Below the pieces are notes generated by a model. That model saw nothing but the letters and a program-made list of their open reading frames with translations, searched no databases and was not told the DNA's origin. A stretch of DNA of 64,000 nucleotides, taken from positions 1,178,001-1,242,000 of the forward strand of contig NZ_JQLN01000005.1 in assembly GCF_000744225.1 (NCBI RefSeq), read 5' to 3'. Shown here in pieces: positions 34,497 to 42,694 of this stretch. The stretch is from Kitasatospora mediocidica KCTC 9733 (lineage in GTDB: Bacteria > Actinomycetota > Actinomycetes > Streptomycetales > Streptomycetaceae). Both the position numbers and the translations under genes were made by a program. How positions within the stretch are numbered: the stretch's first letter is position 1; the number at the start of each line of letters is the position of its first letter.

Positions 34497-34628
34497 ATGT
34501 GGTGGGAAGCCATCGTCGTTGCCGTGGCATCGTTCTGTTTTCCGGCCGCGGCACTGCTGTACTTCATCGGCGGGCCGAAGTACCGCGATCTGGAGCACTC
34601 AAGCAGCCGGGTCCCCCACCGGACATGA
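34497..34628 (+). CDS. Short membrane protein (43 residues)
   Basis: A short reading frame with a GGGAG ribosome binding site 6 bases before ATG. It encodes a Trp-led single transmembrane helix (residues 2-24, ending in LLYFIGG) and a charged tail (PKYRDLEH). TGA at 34626-34628 overlaps an ATG (34625) that is in frame with the DUF5302 gene. The signals favour a real gene but nothing confirms it. Confidence 0.5.
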   Translation: MWWEAIVVAVASFCFPAAALLYFIGGPKYRDLEHSSSRVPHRT

Positions 34629-34678
34629 CACAGTGGCAGCTGCACGACCAGAAGTCCGCCCCGCCCAGGAGGTCCCGT

Positions 34679-34900
34679 ATGAGCAGCGACGCAGCAGCAG
34701 TGGAGAACGACGAGAACCCCGAGACGCCTGCGGCTGCCGGCCAGGACGACATGAAGGCCAAGTTCCTGGCCGCGCTGGAGCGCAAGCACGGTGGGAAGAG
34801 TGACGCTTCGGCCAGTGGCTCGGGCGGCGACTCCAAGATCCACGGTGCCCACTCCGCAGCCGGTGGCAAGCGCACCTTCCGTCGCAAGAGCGGCGGCTGA
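34679..34900 (+). CDS. DUF5302 protein
   Basis: A 73-residue, highly charged, probably disordered actinobacterial protein. The DUF5302 signature is visible: MKAKFLAALERKHGGK in the middle and KIHGAHSAAGGKRTFRRKSGG in the C-terminal part. AGGAGG lies 6 bases before ATG at 34679. Function unknown. It follows the short membrane frame by 50 bp and ends at a strong terminator. Confidence 0.88.
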   Translation: MSSDAAAVENDENPETPAAAGQDDMKAKFLAALERKHGGKSDASASGSGGDSKIHGAHSAAGGKRTFRRKSGG

Positions 34901-34910
34901 GTTCGACCTG

Positions 34911-34945
34911 AAGGGGGGACCGGCACGAGCTGCCGGTCCCCCCTT
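34911..34945 (+). terminator. DUF5302 terminator
   Basis: AAGGGGGGACCGGCA pairs with TGCCGGTCCCCCCTT across a 5-base loop, with TTT at the end of the right arm. Confidence 0.9.
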
Positions 34946-35007
34946 TCGCGCGTCCGGGACACCCCCGTGCCCCCGGGCGCGCGCGGTCGGTCAGGTGGCG
35001 GAAGGGG

Positions 35008-35616
35008 TCAGCCGCGCTCGGGGGACCAGGCCGGGTCCCGGCCGAGCAGGCCGAGCGCGCGGTCGAAGACCGTCGGCTCACCGGCCGGCTCGACGACCGG
35101 GGCGAAGGCGCGGCCCGGAGCACGGGCCTCCGCGGTCGTCGGGACCTGCCGGGTGATCCCCAGCAGCAGGGCCGCGAGGTCGTCGGGGCAGTCCAGCGGG
35201 GCGCCGACGGTGGCCGCCACGTCCCAGCCGTGGATCAGCGTGTCCACCAGGTGGAAGCCGATCGCCTGCTCGGCCGGGAAGGCGTGGCCGGGCAGGATCT
35301 CGGGGATCAGCAGCGTGTCACCGGCCTCCACTGCCTTGCCGAAGGCGGCACCGAGTTCGTCGGCCGAGGCGGCGAAGGCCGGGCCGACCTGGTCGTCGCC
35401 GACCTCCAGGTCGACCCAGACGGCGGGGTCCGCGCCGCGCCCGAGGGCCGCCTGCGCGAAGCCGTGGTTCTGGCCGAGCATGTGGGCCAGCAGGCGCCGG
35501 AGCGTCCACTGTGCGCACGGGGTCGGCAGGTCGAGGTGCTCGGGACGAACCGCGTCCAGCACCGGTTGGACGAGCGCGAGAGCGCGGAGATGGGCAGTGC
35601 GAATGCCGGAGTCCAT
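35008..35616 (-). CDS. TIGR03086-family metal-binding protein (mycothiol-dependent maleylpyruvate isomerase-like)
   Basis: A 202-residue DinB-fold protein of the TIGR03086 family. It has the N-terminal TPCAQWTLRRLLAHMLGQNH metal-binding His segment and FHLVDTLIHGWDVA with the second His pair. The fold is shared with mycothiol-dependent enzymes; substrates of this family are unknown. The ATG is 7 bases after TAACGT, so the mRNA is probably leaderless. Confidence 0.88.
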   Translation of the reverse strand: MDSGIRTAHLRALALVQPVLDAVRPEHLDLPTPCAQWTLRRLLAHMLGQNHGFAQAALGRGADPAVWVDLEVGDDQVGPAFAASADELGAAFGKAVEAGDTLLIPEILPGHAFPAEQAIGFHLVDTLIHGWDVAATVGAPLDCPDDLAALLLGITRQVPTTAEARAPGRAFAPVVEPAGEPTVFDRALGLLGRDPAWSPERG

Positions 35617-35623
35617 GCGGAAA

Positions 35624-35629
35624 ACGTTA
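35624..35629 (-). promoter_or_regulatory. -10 box (TAACGT) of the leaderless TIGR03086 gene
   Basis: On the minus strand TAACGT is followed by 7 bases and the ATG at 35616. A GACCGACCGATCG stretch just upstream could be a repressor site. Confidence 0.45.
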
Positions 35630-35691
35630 GCACGATCGGTCGGTCAGTTTTAGGGTTCACTGGCGGGAAAAAGCGGACCGCCTCCCCCCGC

Positions 35692-36339
35692 TCAGTCCGC
35701 CGGCAGCAGCGACTCGTCAACCGCCTCGGAGCGGAGCAGCAACAGCACCGAGCGCCCGGCCCGCGCGTACACCGTCTCGTCGTCGTGCAGCAGGGACACC
35801 GCGTTGGCGTACTCCAGGAAGCTGACCAGCTCGAAGGAGAGCTGCCCGAGGTCCGCGTCCGGGCGCAACTCGCCTGCCGTGAGCGCCGATTCGAGGAACT
35901 CCAGGACCGTCTGGCGCCAGGCCAGACTGCCCGCCGCCAGCGCGTCGCGGACCCGCCCGGGCTGGGCGTCGAACTCGGCGCCGACCGCGTAGAAGAAGCA
36001 ACCGCCCGCGAACACCCGGGTACGGGAGTACTCCAGCCAGCGCCGGCAGAGCTCCCAGACCTGGCCGACCCCGGCCGGCAGCTCCCGCACCGGCACCACC
36101 ACCTGGTCCAGGTAGATCCGTTGGGCCGCCCGCACGGTGGCGAGCTGGAGCTCCTCCTTGGAGCCGAAGAGCGCGAACACCCCGCTCTTGCTCAACTCCA
36201 GCTCGGCGGCCAGCCGGCCCAGCGAGAGTCCCGCGAGCCCCTCGACCGAGGCGATCTCGGCCGCCCGGCTGAGCACCAGACGGCGGGTCTCATTGCCCTT
36301 CTGGACCCGCCCGTCCGTCGTGGGATCGGTCACGTCCAC
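35692..36339 (-). CDS. TetR-family regulator
   Basis: A 215-residue regulator. The helix-turn-helix domain (about residues 15-62) has RRLVLSRAAEIASVEGLAGLSLGRLAAELELSKSGVFALFGSKEEL, shown in pieces in the family. The C-terminal ligand domain has GGCFFYAVGAEFD and LRPDADLGQLSFELVSFLEYAN, the TetR_C layout of YcdC/AcrR-like members. Of three GTG starts, 36339 is 6 bases after GGAGG and is chosen. It is divergent from the acyl-CoA dehydrogenase at 36432, with 92 bp between. A TGACT-N8-AGTCA dyad (36354-36371) may be its operator. Confidence 0.85.
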   Translation of the reverse strand: MDVTDPTTDGRVQKGNETRRLVLSRAAEIASVEGLAGLSLGRLAAELELSKSGVFALFGSKEELQLATVRAAQRIYLDQVVVPVRELPAGVGQVWELCRRWLEYSRTRVFAGGCFFYAVGAEFDAQPGRVRDALAAGSLAWRQTVLEFLESALTAGELRPDADLGQLSFELVSFLEYANAVSLLHDDETVYARAGRSVLLLLRSEAVDESLLPAD

Positions 36340-36431
36340 CACCGTCCTCCGTGTGACTGCCTTTCGAGTCAGCGTAAAGCCTGATACGGATGGTCCGGCA
36401 CCGTGCAGACCCACACCCTCAGGAGACCCGC

Positions 36432-37622
36432 ATGTCCGGCAGGCCCGCACGCTCCGGTGGACCCGACCCGCTCGACCTGCTCGCGGTGAGCGACCTGCTC
36501 TCCGACGAGGAGCGACTGATCGGCGCCACCGTCCGACGCTTCGCCGACGACCGGATCCGGCCGCACATCGGCGACTGGTTCGAGCAGGGGGTCTTCCCCG
36601 CCCGGGAGCTCGCGCCGGAACTCGGCGCGCTCGGACTGCTCGGCATGCACCTGGACGGCTACGGCTGCACCGGCTCCTCCGCGGTGGCGTACGGGGTCGC
36701 CTGCCTGGAGCTGGAGGCGGCCGACTCGGGGCTGCGCAGCTTCGTCTCGGTGCAGGGCTCGCTCGCGATGCGCGCCATCCACGCCTTCGGCTCCGAGGAG
36801 CAGAAGCAGCAGTGGCTGCCGGGCATGGCGGCCGGCCGGACCATCGGCTGCTTCGCCCTGACCGAACCGGACTTCGGCTCGGACCCGGCCGGGATGCGCA
36901 CCACCGCCCGCCGCAAGGGCACCGACTGGGTGCTCTCCGGCAGCAAGATGTGGATCACCAACGGCAGCATCGCGGACGTCGCGGTGGTCTGGGCGCAGAC
37001 CGAGGAGGGCGTGCGCGGCTTCCTCGTGCCGAGCGGCACCCGCGGCTTCACCGCCCAGGACATCCACGGCAAGCTCTCGCTGCGCGCCTCGGTCACCAGC
37101 GAGCTGGCCTTCGACGAGGTGGTGCTGCCCGCAGACGCGGTGCTGCCCGGTGTCACCGGCCTGCGCGGCCCGCTCTCCTGCCTGAACGAGGCGCGCTTCG
37201 GCATCCTGTGGGGGACGGTCGGCGCCGCCCGCGACTGCTACGCCTCGGCACTGGACTACGCCAAGAGCCGGGTGCAGTTCGGCCGGCCGATCGCGGCCTT
37301 CCAGCTCACCCAGGAGAAGCTGGTCGAGATGGCGCTCAAGCTGGAGCAGGCCTACCTGGTCGCCTGGCGGGTCGGTCGGCTCAAGGACGAGGGCAAGTCC
37401 CGTGCGGCGCACGTCAGTTTCGGCAAGCTGAACAACGTGCGCAGCGCATTGGAGATCGCCCGCAGCGCGCGGACCGTGCTCGGCGCGAACGGCGTCACCA
37501 CCGCGTACCCGGTGTTGCGGCACGCGAACAACCTGGAGTCGGTGCTGACCTACGAGGGGACCAGCGAGATCCACACGCTGGTGCTGGGCGAGGCCATCAC
37601 CGGCGAGGCCGCCTACCAGTAG
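36432..37622 (+). CDS. Acyl-CoA dehydrogenase (glutaryl-CoA dehydrogenase-like)
   Basis: A 396-residue FAD flavoprotein. The FAD/substrate loop is CFALTEPDFGSDP, then WITNGSIADVAVVWA. The catalytic Glu is in LTYEGTSEIHTLVLGEAITG, close to glutaryl-CoA dehydrogenase, which oxidises and decarboxylates glutaryl-CoA to crotonyl-CoA in lysine and tryptophan catabolism. The assignment beyond the family is moderate. AGGAG lies 6 bases before ATG at 36432. The divergent TetR gene probably regulates it. Confidence 0.9.
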   Translation: MSGRPARSGGPDPLDLLAVSDLLSDEERLIGATVRRFADDRIRPHIGDWFEQGVFPARELAPELGALGLLGMHLDGYGCTGSSAVAYGVACLELEAADSGLRSFVSVQGSLAMRAIHAFGSEEQKQQWLPGMAAGRTIGCFALTEPDFGSDPAGMRTTARRKGTDWVLSGSKMWITNGSIADVAVVWAQTEEGVRGFLVPSGTRGFTAQDIHGKLSLRASVTSELAFDEVVLPADAVLPGVTGLRGPLSCLNEARFGILWGTVGAARDCYASALDYAKSRVQFGRPIAAFQLTQEKLVEMALKLEQAYLVAWRVGRLKDEGKSRAAHVSFGKLNNVRSALEIARSARTVLGANGVTTAYPVLRHANNLESVLTYEGTSEIHTLVLGEAITGEAAYQ

Positions 37623-37655
37623 GGGTCCACCCGCGGACGGGTCAGGGCGGGCAGG

Positions 37656-37904
37656 TCAGGAGAGGTAGTCCTGCCGGTCGTGCTCGTCCGCGAGAAAGGG
37701 CACCGACTGCAGCCAGAGGACACCGCAGGCGCGGCAGCACGGCTCCTTGGTCCGGCCCCACTCGGTCGGCTCCAGGATCGGGCCGCCGACCGGGACGTCC
37801 TGCCCGCACAGGGCATTGCCGGTGACGGTGGGCACCATGTGCCACCGCCGCACGGGGCCGCTGAGGCCCTCATCGCCGTACTCCGCGCGCATGTGATGCA
37901 ACAT
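37656..37904 (-). CDS. Small conserved protein with a Cys cluster
   Basis: An 82-residue protein starting MLHHMRAEYGDEG, with a possible zinc-binding set (CGQDV and CCRACG) in the middle, and the acidic tail FLADEHDRQDYLS. I recognise it only as a conserved hypothetical. The start is uncertain: GTG at 37940, ATG at 37904, TTG at 37901 or ATG at 37892; GGAGG sits just before 37904. It lies between two convergent metabolic genes. Confidence 0.6.
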   Translation of the reverse strand: MLHHMRAEYGDEGLSGPVRRWHMVPTVTGNALCGQDVPVGGPILEPTEWGRTKEPCCRACGVLWLQSVPFLADEHDRQDYLS

Positions 37905-37947
37905 GCCTCCACAGTGCTCCCGACTGCCCGCGAATGCCACTGGTGGC

Positions 37948-39042
37948 TCACCCCAGGCGGACGAGCGAGCCGTGCAGGCGCAGCCGGGCGATGCCGCCGT
38001 CGGGGAAGACGTCCAGCCGGGCGTGGGTGAGCGGCCGGGCGTCGCCGGCCGGCCGGAGGCGGTGCACGGAGTCCGGCTGCAGCCTGGTCCGGGGGATCAG
38101 CTCGAACCACTGGGCGGCCGTGGCCGGGTCGGCGGGGTCGGCGCCGGTGCTCGCGTCGAAGCCGTGGAGCGCGGCCCACCCGGCGGCGTTGCCGACGTAG
38201 TTGCCGGTGTCGATCTCGACCGCCCGGATCAGGCCGCGCCCGGCCAGCCGCAGCCGTACCCAGTCGTGTCCGCCGTCGCGGCGGCGGCGGTTCTCCCAGC
38301 CCTCCCCCATCTCGCGGGAGCGGCCGGGCAGGATCAGGTTGACCGGCGGGGAGAAGAACCGGTCCGAGGCGTCGTCCACGCAACCGCCGTGCTCCAGGGC
38401 CGCCAGGTCGAAGGTGCCGAGCGCGGCCAGCCACTCCTGGTCGGGGCGGGACTCGCCGTGCACGCGCAACCGGGCGATGCCGCCGTCCGGATACTGCTTG
38501 AGCCGCAGGTGGGTCCAGCGGCCCTGGTCGGCGACCGCGAAGCCGTTGGCGGCGTGGCTGCGGACGGCGCTGCGCGGGACGATCTCCCGCCAGTCGGCCC
38601 CCGCCGCGAGCAGCTCGCGCGGGCCCGGGGTGCCGGGGAGCTCGAGTGCCTCGACGCTGATCTGCTGCGGGGAGTTGCCGCGGAAGTGCGCGGTGTCGAC
38701 GACGATGCCGCGGATCACCCCGGGGAGGCCGAGCCGGATCACCGCCCAGTCGTGCTCGTCGGCGCCGGGGTGCGGGTGCGCAGTGTCGGTGCCGCGCCGG
38801 CGGCGGGTCTCCCAGCCGTCCATCAGCTGGCCCTTGCGGCCGAAGGTGTGCGGCTGGAAGAGCGCCGGGGTGGGCAGCAGCAGGTTCTCCCGCTCGGCGA
38901 ACAGCTCGTCGTTGGCGCAGATCACGCCGGCGCCCAGGCGGCGGTCGGCCAGGTCGACGAGGCGGGTGAAGGGGAGGTCCAGGTCGGCGGTGTCGTAGTC
39001 GGCGTAGCCGGTGAGGTACTCGTAACTCGTCATGGCTCTCAC
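37948..39042 (-). CDS. alc: Allantoicase
   Basis: A 364-residue enzyme splitting allantoate into ureidoglycolate and urea in purine catabolism. It is built of two homologous jelly-roll repeats; each has a WETRRRRG/WENRRRRD loop, a D(T)A/GNYxGN strand (DTAHFRGNSP, DTGNYVGNAA) and a PDGGIARLRVHG/LHG end. GTG at 39042 has GGGAG 4 bases upstream; ATG at 39033 is the alternative. It is followed upstream by a LysR gene on the same strand. No other ureide pathway genes are in the window. Confidence 0.92.
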   Translation of the reverse strand: MRAMTSYEYLTGYADYDTADLDLPFTRLVDLADRRLGAGVICANDELFAERENLLLPTPALFQPHTFGRKGQLMDGWETRRRRGTDTAHPHPGADEHDWAVIRLGLPGVIRGIVVDTAHFRGNSPQQISVEALELPGTPGPRELLAAGADWREIVPRSAVRSHAANGFAVADQGRWTHLRLKQYPDGGIARLRVHGESRPDQEWLAALGTFDLAALEHGGCVDDASDRFFSPPVNLILPGRSREMGEGWENRRRRDGGHDWVRLRLAGRGLIRAVEIDTGNYVGNAAGWAALHGFDASTGADPADPATAAQWFELIPRTRLQPDSVHRLRPAGDARPLTHARLDVFPDGGIARLRLHGSLVRLG

Positions 39043-39093
39043 TCTGCTCCCACCAGACTCTTCAGGTCCATCTCAAGTTTCTGACCACATCGT

Positions 39094-39990
39094 TCATTTG
39101 GACTTCACGATCTCGGCGAGCACCCGGCGCAGCGGCGGGGCCTGCTCGGTACCGGCCCGGACCGCGGCCACCACCCGACGGCTCGGCAGGTCCGCCGGGA
39201 GCGCGCGGACCACCACGCCGTCGGCCTCCCCCGCCCGGGAGAGCAGGCGCGGCACCAGCGCCACGCCCAGGCCCGCGCCGACCATGGCCAGGATCGCCGC
39301 CCAGTCGGCGGCGGTGTGCGCCCGCCCGGGGACGAAGCCGGCGTCCGCGCAGGCGCCGAGGGTGATCTCCCGCCACGGGCCACTGCTGCCGAAGATCCAG
39401 GGCGCGTCGGCGAGTTGGGCCAGCCGCGGGTCGGCCTCCGTGGCGAGCGGATGGCCCAGCGGCAGGGCGACGTCCAACGGGTCGTCCAGCAGTGGGAGCT
39501 GGACCAGCCGGGGATCCTCGGCGGCGGACCCGCGCACGCTCAGCGAGACCGAGAGGTCCACCTCGCCGCAGGCCAGCAGCTCGAACGCCTCGGCCGCCTC
39601 CGCCTCCACCAGTCGCACCGCGAGCCGCGGCGCGCTCACCCGCAGCCGGGCCACCGCCGGAACCACCAGCCCGGTGATCGCGGTCGCGAACGCCCCGATC
39701 CGCACCTCCCCCGCCTCACCGTGCAGATAGCCCGCCAACTCGGCCTCGGCCTGCTCCAGTTGGCCGAACACCCGGTCGGCGTGCCGCAGCACCAGCCGGG
39801 CCGCGCTGGTCAACCGCACCCGCCGCCCGTACGGTTCCAGCATCGGCGCACCCAACTGCCTGGACAGCAGCGACAGTTGCTGCGAGACGGCGGACGGCGT
39901 CATGCTCAGGCGCGCCGCCGCCGCGGTGACGGTGCCGCACTCGTCGAGCGCCCGCAGGATGCGCAGCTTCTTGAGGTCCCAGTCGGTCAT
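39094..39990 (-). CDS. LysR-family regulator
   Basis: A 298-residue regulator with the N-terminal helix-turn-helix (LKKLRILRALDECGTVTAAAARLSMTPSAVSQQL) in family form, and an effector domain with the VRIGAFATAITGLVVPAV segment. It is 51 bp upstream of allantoicase on the same strand, so it could be co-transcribed with it, and divergent from the membrane protein at 40115. The ATG follows TACGCT by 6 bases. Confidence 0.88.
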   Translation of the reverse strand: MTDWDLKKLRILRALDECGTVTAAAARLSMTPSAVSQQLSLLSRQLGAPMLEPYGRRVRLTSAARLVLRHADRVFGQLEQAEAELAGYLHGEAGEVRIGAFATAITGLVVPAVARLRVSAPRLAVRLVEAEAAEAFELLACGEVDLSVSLSVRGSAAEDPRLVQLPLLDDPLDVALPLGHPLATEADPRLAQLADAPWIFGSSGPWREITLGACADAGFVPGRAHTAADWAAILAMVGAGLGVALVPRLLSRAGEADGVVVRALPADLPSRRVVAAVRAGTEQAPPLRRVLAEIVKSK

Positions 39991-39996
39991 CGCGCC

Positions 39997-40002
39997 AGCG
40001 TA
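39997..40002 (-). promoter_or_regulatory. -10 box (TACGCT) of the leaderless LysR gene
   Basis: On the minus strand TACGCT is followed by 6 bases and the ATG at 39990. Confidence 0.5.
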
Positions 40003-40114
40003 GGCGGAACCGGCGCGCTCCCGGCCGCGGTAAATCCCGGAGATCCGCCGGCCGGGATTGCTACCGTCGCCGTCGCGAAGCCTCACCGACCGCACCGCAC
40101 TTCACGAGGACACC

Positions 40115-41785
40115 ATGAGCACGAACGACCTGTGGAACCGTCTTCGGGGCGGCTCGGTCGGAAACCGGTCACGCGTTCCCGACCAGCGCACAATCAACTC
40201 CCCGACGAGCACGAACAGCTCCCCGACAAGCGCGAACGGCTCCCCCGGCGCCGACCCGGAATCCGAGGATCCGGTGCTTCCGACCGGGGATTTCGACCTC
40301 CGGGTCAGAGTCTCCCTGGCCCTGCACAGCCAGGACGCCAAGCTCATCGTGAAAGCCTGCCAGGACCGGGGCTGGAACTGCGAGCGGGACTCCGGCGTCA
40401 GCGAGCGCGAACTCGGTCCCGACCAGCAGAGCCTGGACTCCCACTGGTTCGTCGACGTGCCGCGCGTCGGGGCCGCGCTCGGGGTGGAGAACGAAGCCGA
40501 GCTGGACGTGCGCAGGTTTCTCGAACCGTTCGGCACCATGGCCGACGTACGAGGCAGCTGGGTCCTGCAACCGAGTGCGATGACCGCCCTGAAGTACCGC
40601 GTCCACCAGCGGCCGCCGCGCGCCCGGACGCCCTGGCTGCGACGGCTGCAGCGGCTCGGCACGCAGCTCGGACTGCACGACACGGGCGAGGTCCTCTACG
40701 CCCACTCGGACCGGCACGCCGTTCGTGAGTTCGCCCGGCGAGCCGGTCTGCACAACGGCCCCGAGCGGCCGGAACGGGCCGGCCTGCGACGCCCCTTCCT
40801 GACGTCCTCCCGGAGTCAGCGCGAGGCGAGCGGCCGTTATCGGACCCGTCGGGAGAGCGCCAAAGCCCTGCGCGCCGCCGGCATCATGATCGTGAACTTC
40901 TCGCTCGTCGTCCTCACCCAGCCGCGCTGGGCGGCCGGCGGCTGGGGAACGGCGCTGCCGGTCGCCCTCGCCGCACTGTGCGCGGCATTTCTGTACCTCG
41001 CTCAGTCCCGGATCGATCCACCGCTCTCGACCCGCGCGAAGGTGATCCTCGCCGGCTTCGGATCGGCCCTTTCCACCGGACTGGGAATTGCGGTCGGCAA
41101 CAGCAGTCCGGTCGCCGGCACCTGGGGGCGCGTCGTTCCGCTGCTGCTGGTCTTCGCTTTCTTCGGACTGCGTTCCCTGGTGCGCGGGACGAGCTCCGGA
41201 AAGCTGGCGCTCTGGGCCGTACCGTTCGTCGTCTCGCTGACCCCGCCGCTGCTGCGCGGAGTGGGCGACCTCGCCTACGGCAGTTATCTGTCGGGATTCG
41301 GGCTGCGACTGGACGATGTCACCGTCAGCGGGCTGAACCAGATGTGGCCCGCGTTCCGGCCGCTCGGTCTGGGGGTGGCCGCCTGCCTGCTGACCCTCGC
41401 GGCGGCCGGGTTCGCCCGGCGGGTGCACGTGGACCTCGGGAAGCTGCTGATCGTCCCGCTGGCCGTCGTCTACACCCTGGTGATCGTGCTGGCGGCCACC
41501 GAGAGCGGGGAGCACGCCTCGGCGCGCGCCCTGCGCGACGTCGCCGCCAGGCACCTGCCGGGCGACTTCCGGGCGATCACGGCCCAGGCGGTCTGCGTCA
41601 AGCCGACGACCACCCAACTGGCCGTCAAGGGCGCCCCGCTCCCGCTGGGCACCCCGCTGCTGACCTTCGACCCGCTCGCCACGAACGTCGCCCTGTGGAA
41701 CCCCGCCACCGGCCAGGTGACCCGGGTGCCCGGGGCCGGGGTGAGCCTGGTGACCGTCCGCGGCCTGGACAGCGGCTGCCCCTGA
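40115..41785 (+). CDS. Unrecognised multi-domain membrane protein
   Basis: A 556-residue protein that I do not recognise. Residues 1-55 are Ser/Asn/Pro-rich and probably disordered. Residues 60-210 form a soluble domain (DFDLRVRVSLALHSQDAKLI, RGSWVLQPSAMTALKYRVHQRP). About seven hydrophobic segments lie between residues 255 and 470. A final extracytoplasmic domain (about residues 475-556) has two cysteines and a beta-rich LPLGTPLLTFDPL region. CGAGGA lies 5 bases before ATG at 40115. It is divergent from the LysR gene. Confidence 0.75.
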   Translation: MSTNDLWNRLRGGSVGNRSRVPDQRTINSPTSTNSSPTSANGSPGADPESEDPVLPTGDFDLRVRVSLALHSQDAKLIVKACQDRGWNCERDSGVSERELGPDQQSLDSHWFVDVPRVGAALGVENEAELDVRRFLEPFGTMADVRGSWVLQPSAMTALKYRVHQRPPRARTPWLRRLQRLGTQLGLHDTGEVLYAHSDRHAVREFARRAGLHNGPERPERAGLRRPFLTSSRSQREASGRYRTRRESAKALRAAGIMIVNFSLVVLTQPRWAAGGWGTALPVALAALCAAFLYLAQSRIDPPLSTRAKVILAGFGSALSTGLGIAVGNSSPVAGTWGRVVPLLLVFAFFGLRSLVRGTSSGKLALWAVPFVVSLTPPLLRGVGDLAYGSYLSGFGLRLDDVTVSGLNQMWPAFRPLGLGVAACLLTLAAAGFARRVHVDLGKLLIVPLAVVYTLVIVLAATESGEHASARALRDVAARHLPGDFRAITAQAVCVKPTTTQLAVKGAPLPLGTPLLTFDPLATNVALWNPATGQVTRVPGAGVSLVTVRGLDSGCP

Positions 41786-41795
41786 CGGACAGAAG

Positions 41796-42449
41796 TCAGG
41801 AGGCGGCCTGGAGGACCGGGGTGTCGTGCTGCCACTTGAGGACCTTGTCGAAGCTGACGATGGCACCCCGCTGGGGGTGGTTGCGCAGCTGGACGTGGTC
41901 GGTCAGGGCGCGGATCAGGAAGAGACCGCGGCCGCTCTCGGCGTAGAGGTCGGGCGTGGCGTCCAGGTCGGCGGGGCGGGGACCGGCCGGGACCGGGCGG
42001 CCGGGGGGCAGGACGTGGGTGTCGTACGGCGCCGGGCGGTCGGTGGGACGGCTGCGGCGGGCGGAGCCGAGGGCGCCGGGCGGCGGGAGCGAGGCCCGGC
42101 CGCGCCGGGTGCGCGGGCCACCGCGGGTGAGCGCGCGGGCCTGCGGGGCCCCCGGGGCGCGGCGCGCCGGGACCAGGTGCGAGGTGGCGGGCAGGCCGGG
42201 ACCCGAGTCGGTGACCTCGATCCGCAGCCGGTCGCCCTCCATCGAGGCGGTCACCTGGAAGCTGTCGTCCGGCCGGCCGCCGACCGCGTGCTCGACGGCG
42301 TTGGCGCAGGCCTCGGTCAGCGCGACGCCCAGGTCGTAGGCGATCTGCGGATCGACCCCGGCGGTCTCCATGGTGCCGAGCAGGATGCGCCGGGCCAGCG
42401 GCACGCTGGCGAGGTCGCGCTTGAGATGCAGAGTCCACCAGATGTCCAC
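41796..42449 (-). CDS. GHKL ATPase / anti-sigma-factor-type kinase with a long lid insertion
   Basis: A 217-residue protein of the HATPase_c family common in Streptomyces (RsbW/SpoIIAB-like). The N box (TEACANAVEHA, residues 45-55), the G1 box DSGPGLP (81-87) and the G2 box ESGRGLFLI (171-179) are intact. Between G1 and G2 sit about 83 Pro/Arg/Ala/Gly-rich residues, far longer than the usual ATP lid. GTG at 42449 has AGGAGGG 7 bases upstream. Family members phosphorylate anti-anti-sigma proteins or bind sigma factors; no partner gene is adjacent. Confidence 0.85.
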   Translation of the reverse strand: MDIWWTLHLKRDLASVPLARRILLGTMETAGVDPQIAYDLGVALTEACANAVEHAVGGRPDDSFQVTASMEGDRLRIEVTDSGPGLPATSHLVPARRAPGAPQARALTRGGPRTRRGRASLPPPGALGSARRSRPTDRPAPYDTHVLPPGRPVPAGPRPADLDATPDLYAESGRGLFLIRALTDHVQLRNHPQRGAIVSFDKVLKWQHDTPVLQAAS

Positions 42450-42694
42450 GACAGGTCCCTCCTGGCTGCGGCTCCACATACAACTAGGTATTGCCGAGCA
42501 ATCCGCCCGTGAACCGTCTCCAGGGTGTCGGTCCGCCCGTTCGGCGGATGGACTGACGCGGCACGGTATGCCGAGCGGCGCACACCACGGCGTGCGCGCC
42601 GGGGCCGAATGGGGCATTCCTGTGGATTTCCCACCGCGGCCCGACACCACCCCCCGCGAAGCCGATCGAGGCCCGGTGAGATGATGTCCCGGCC

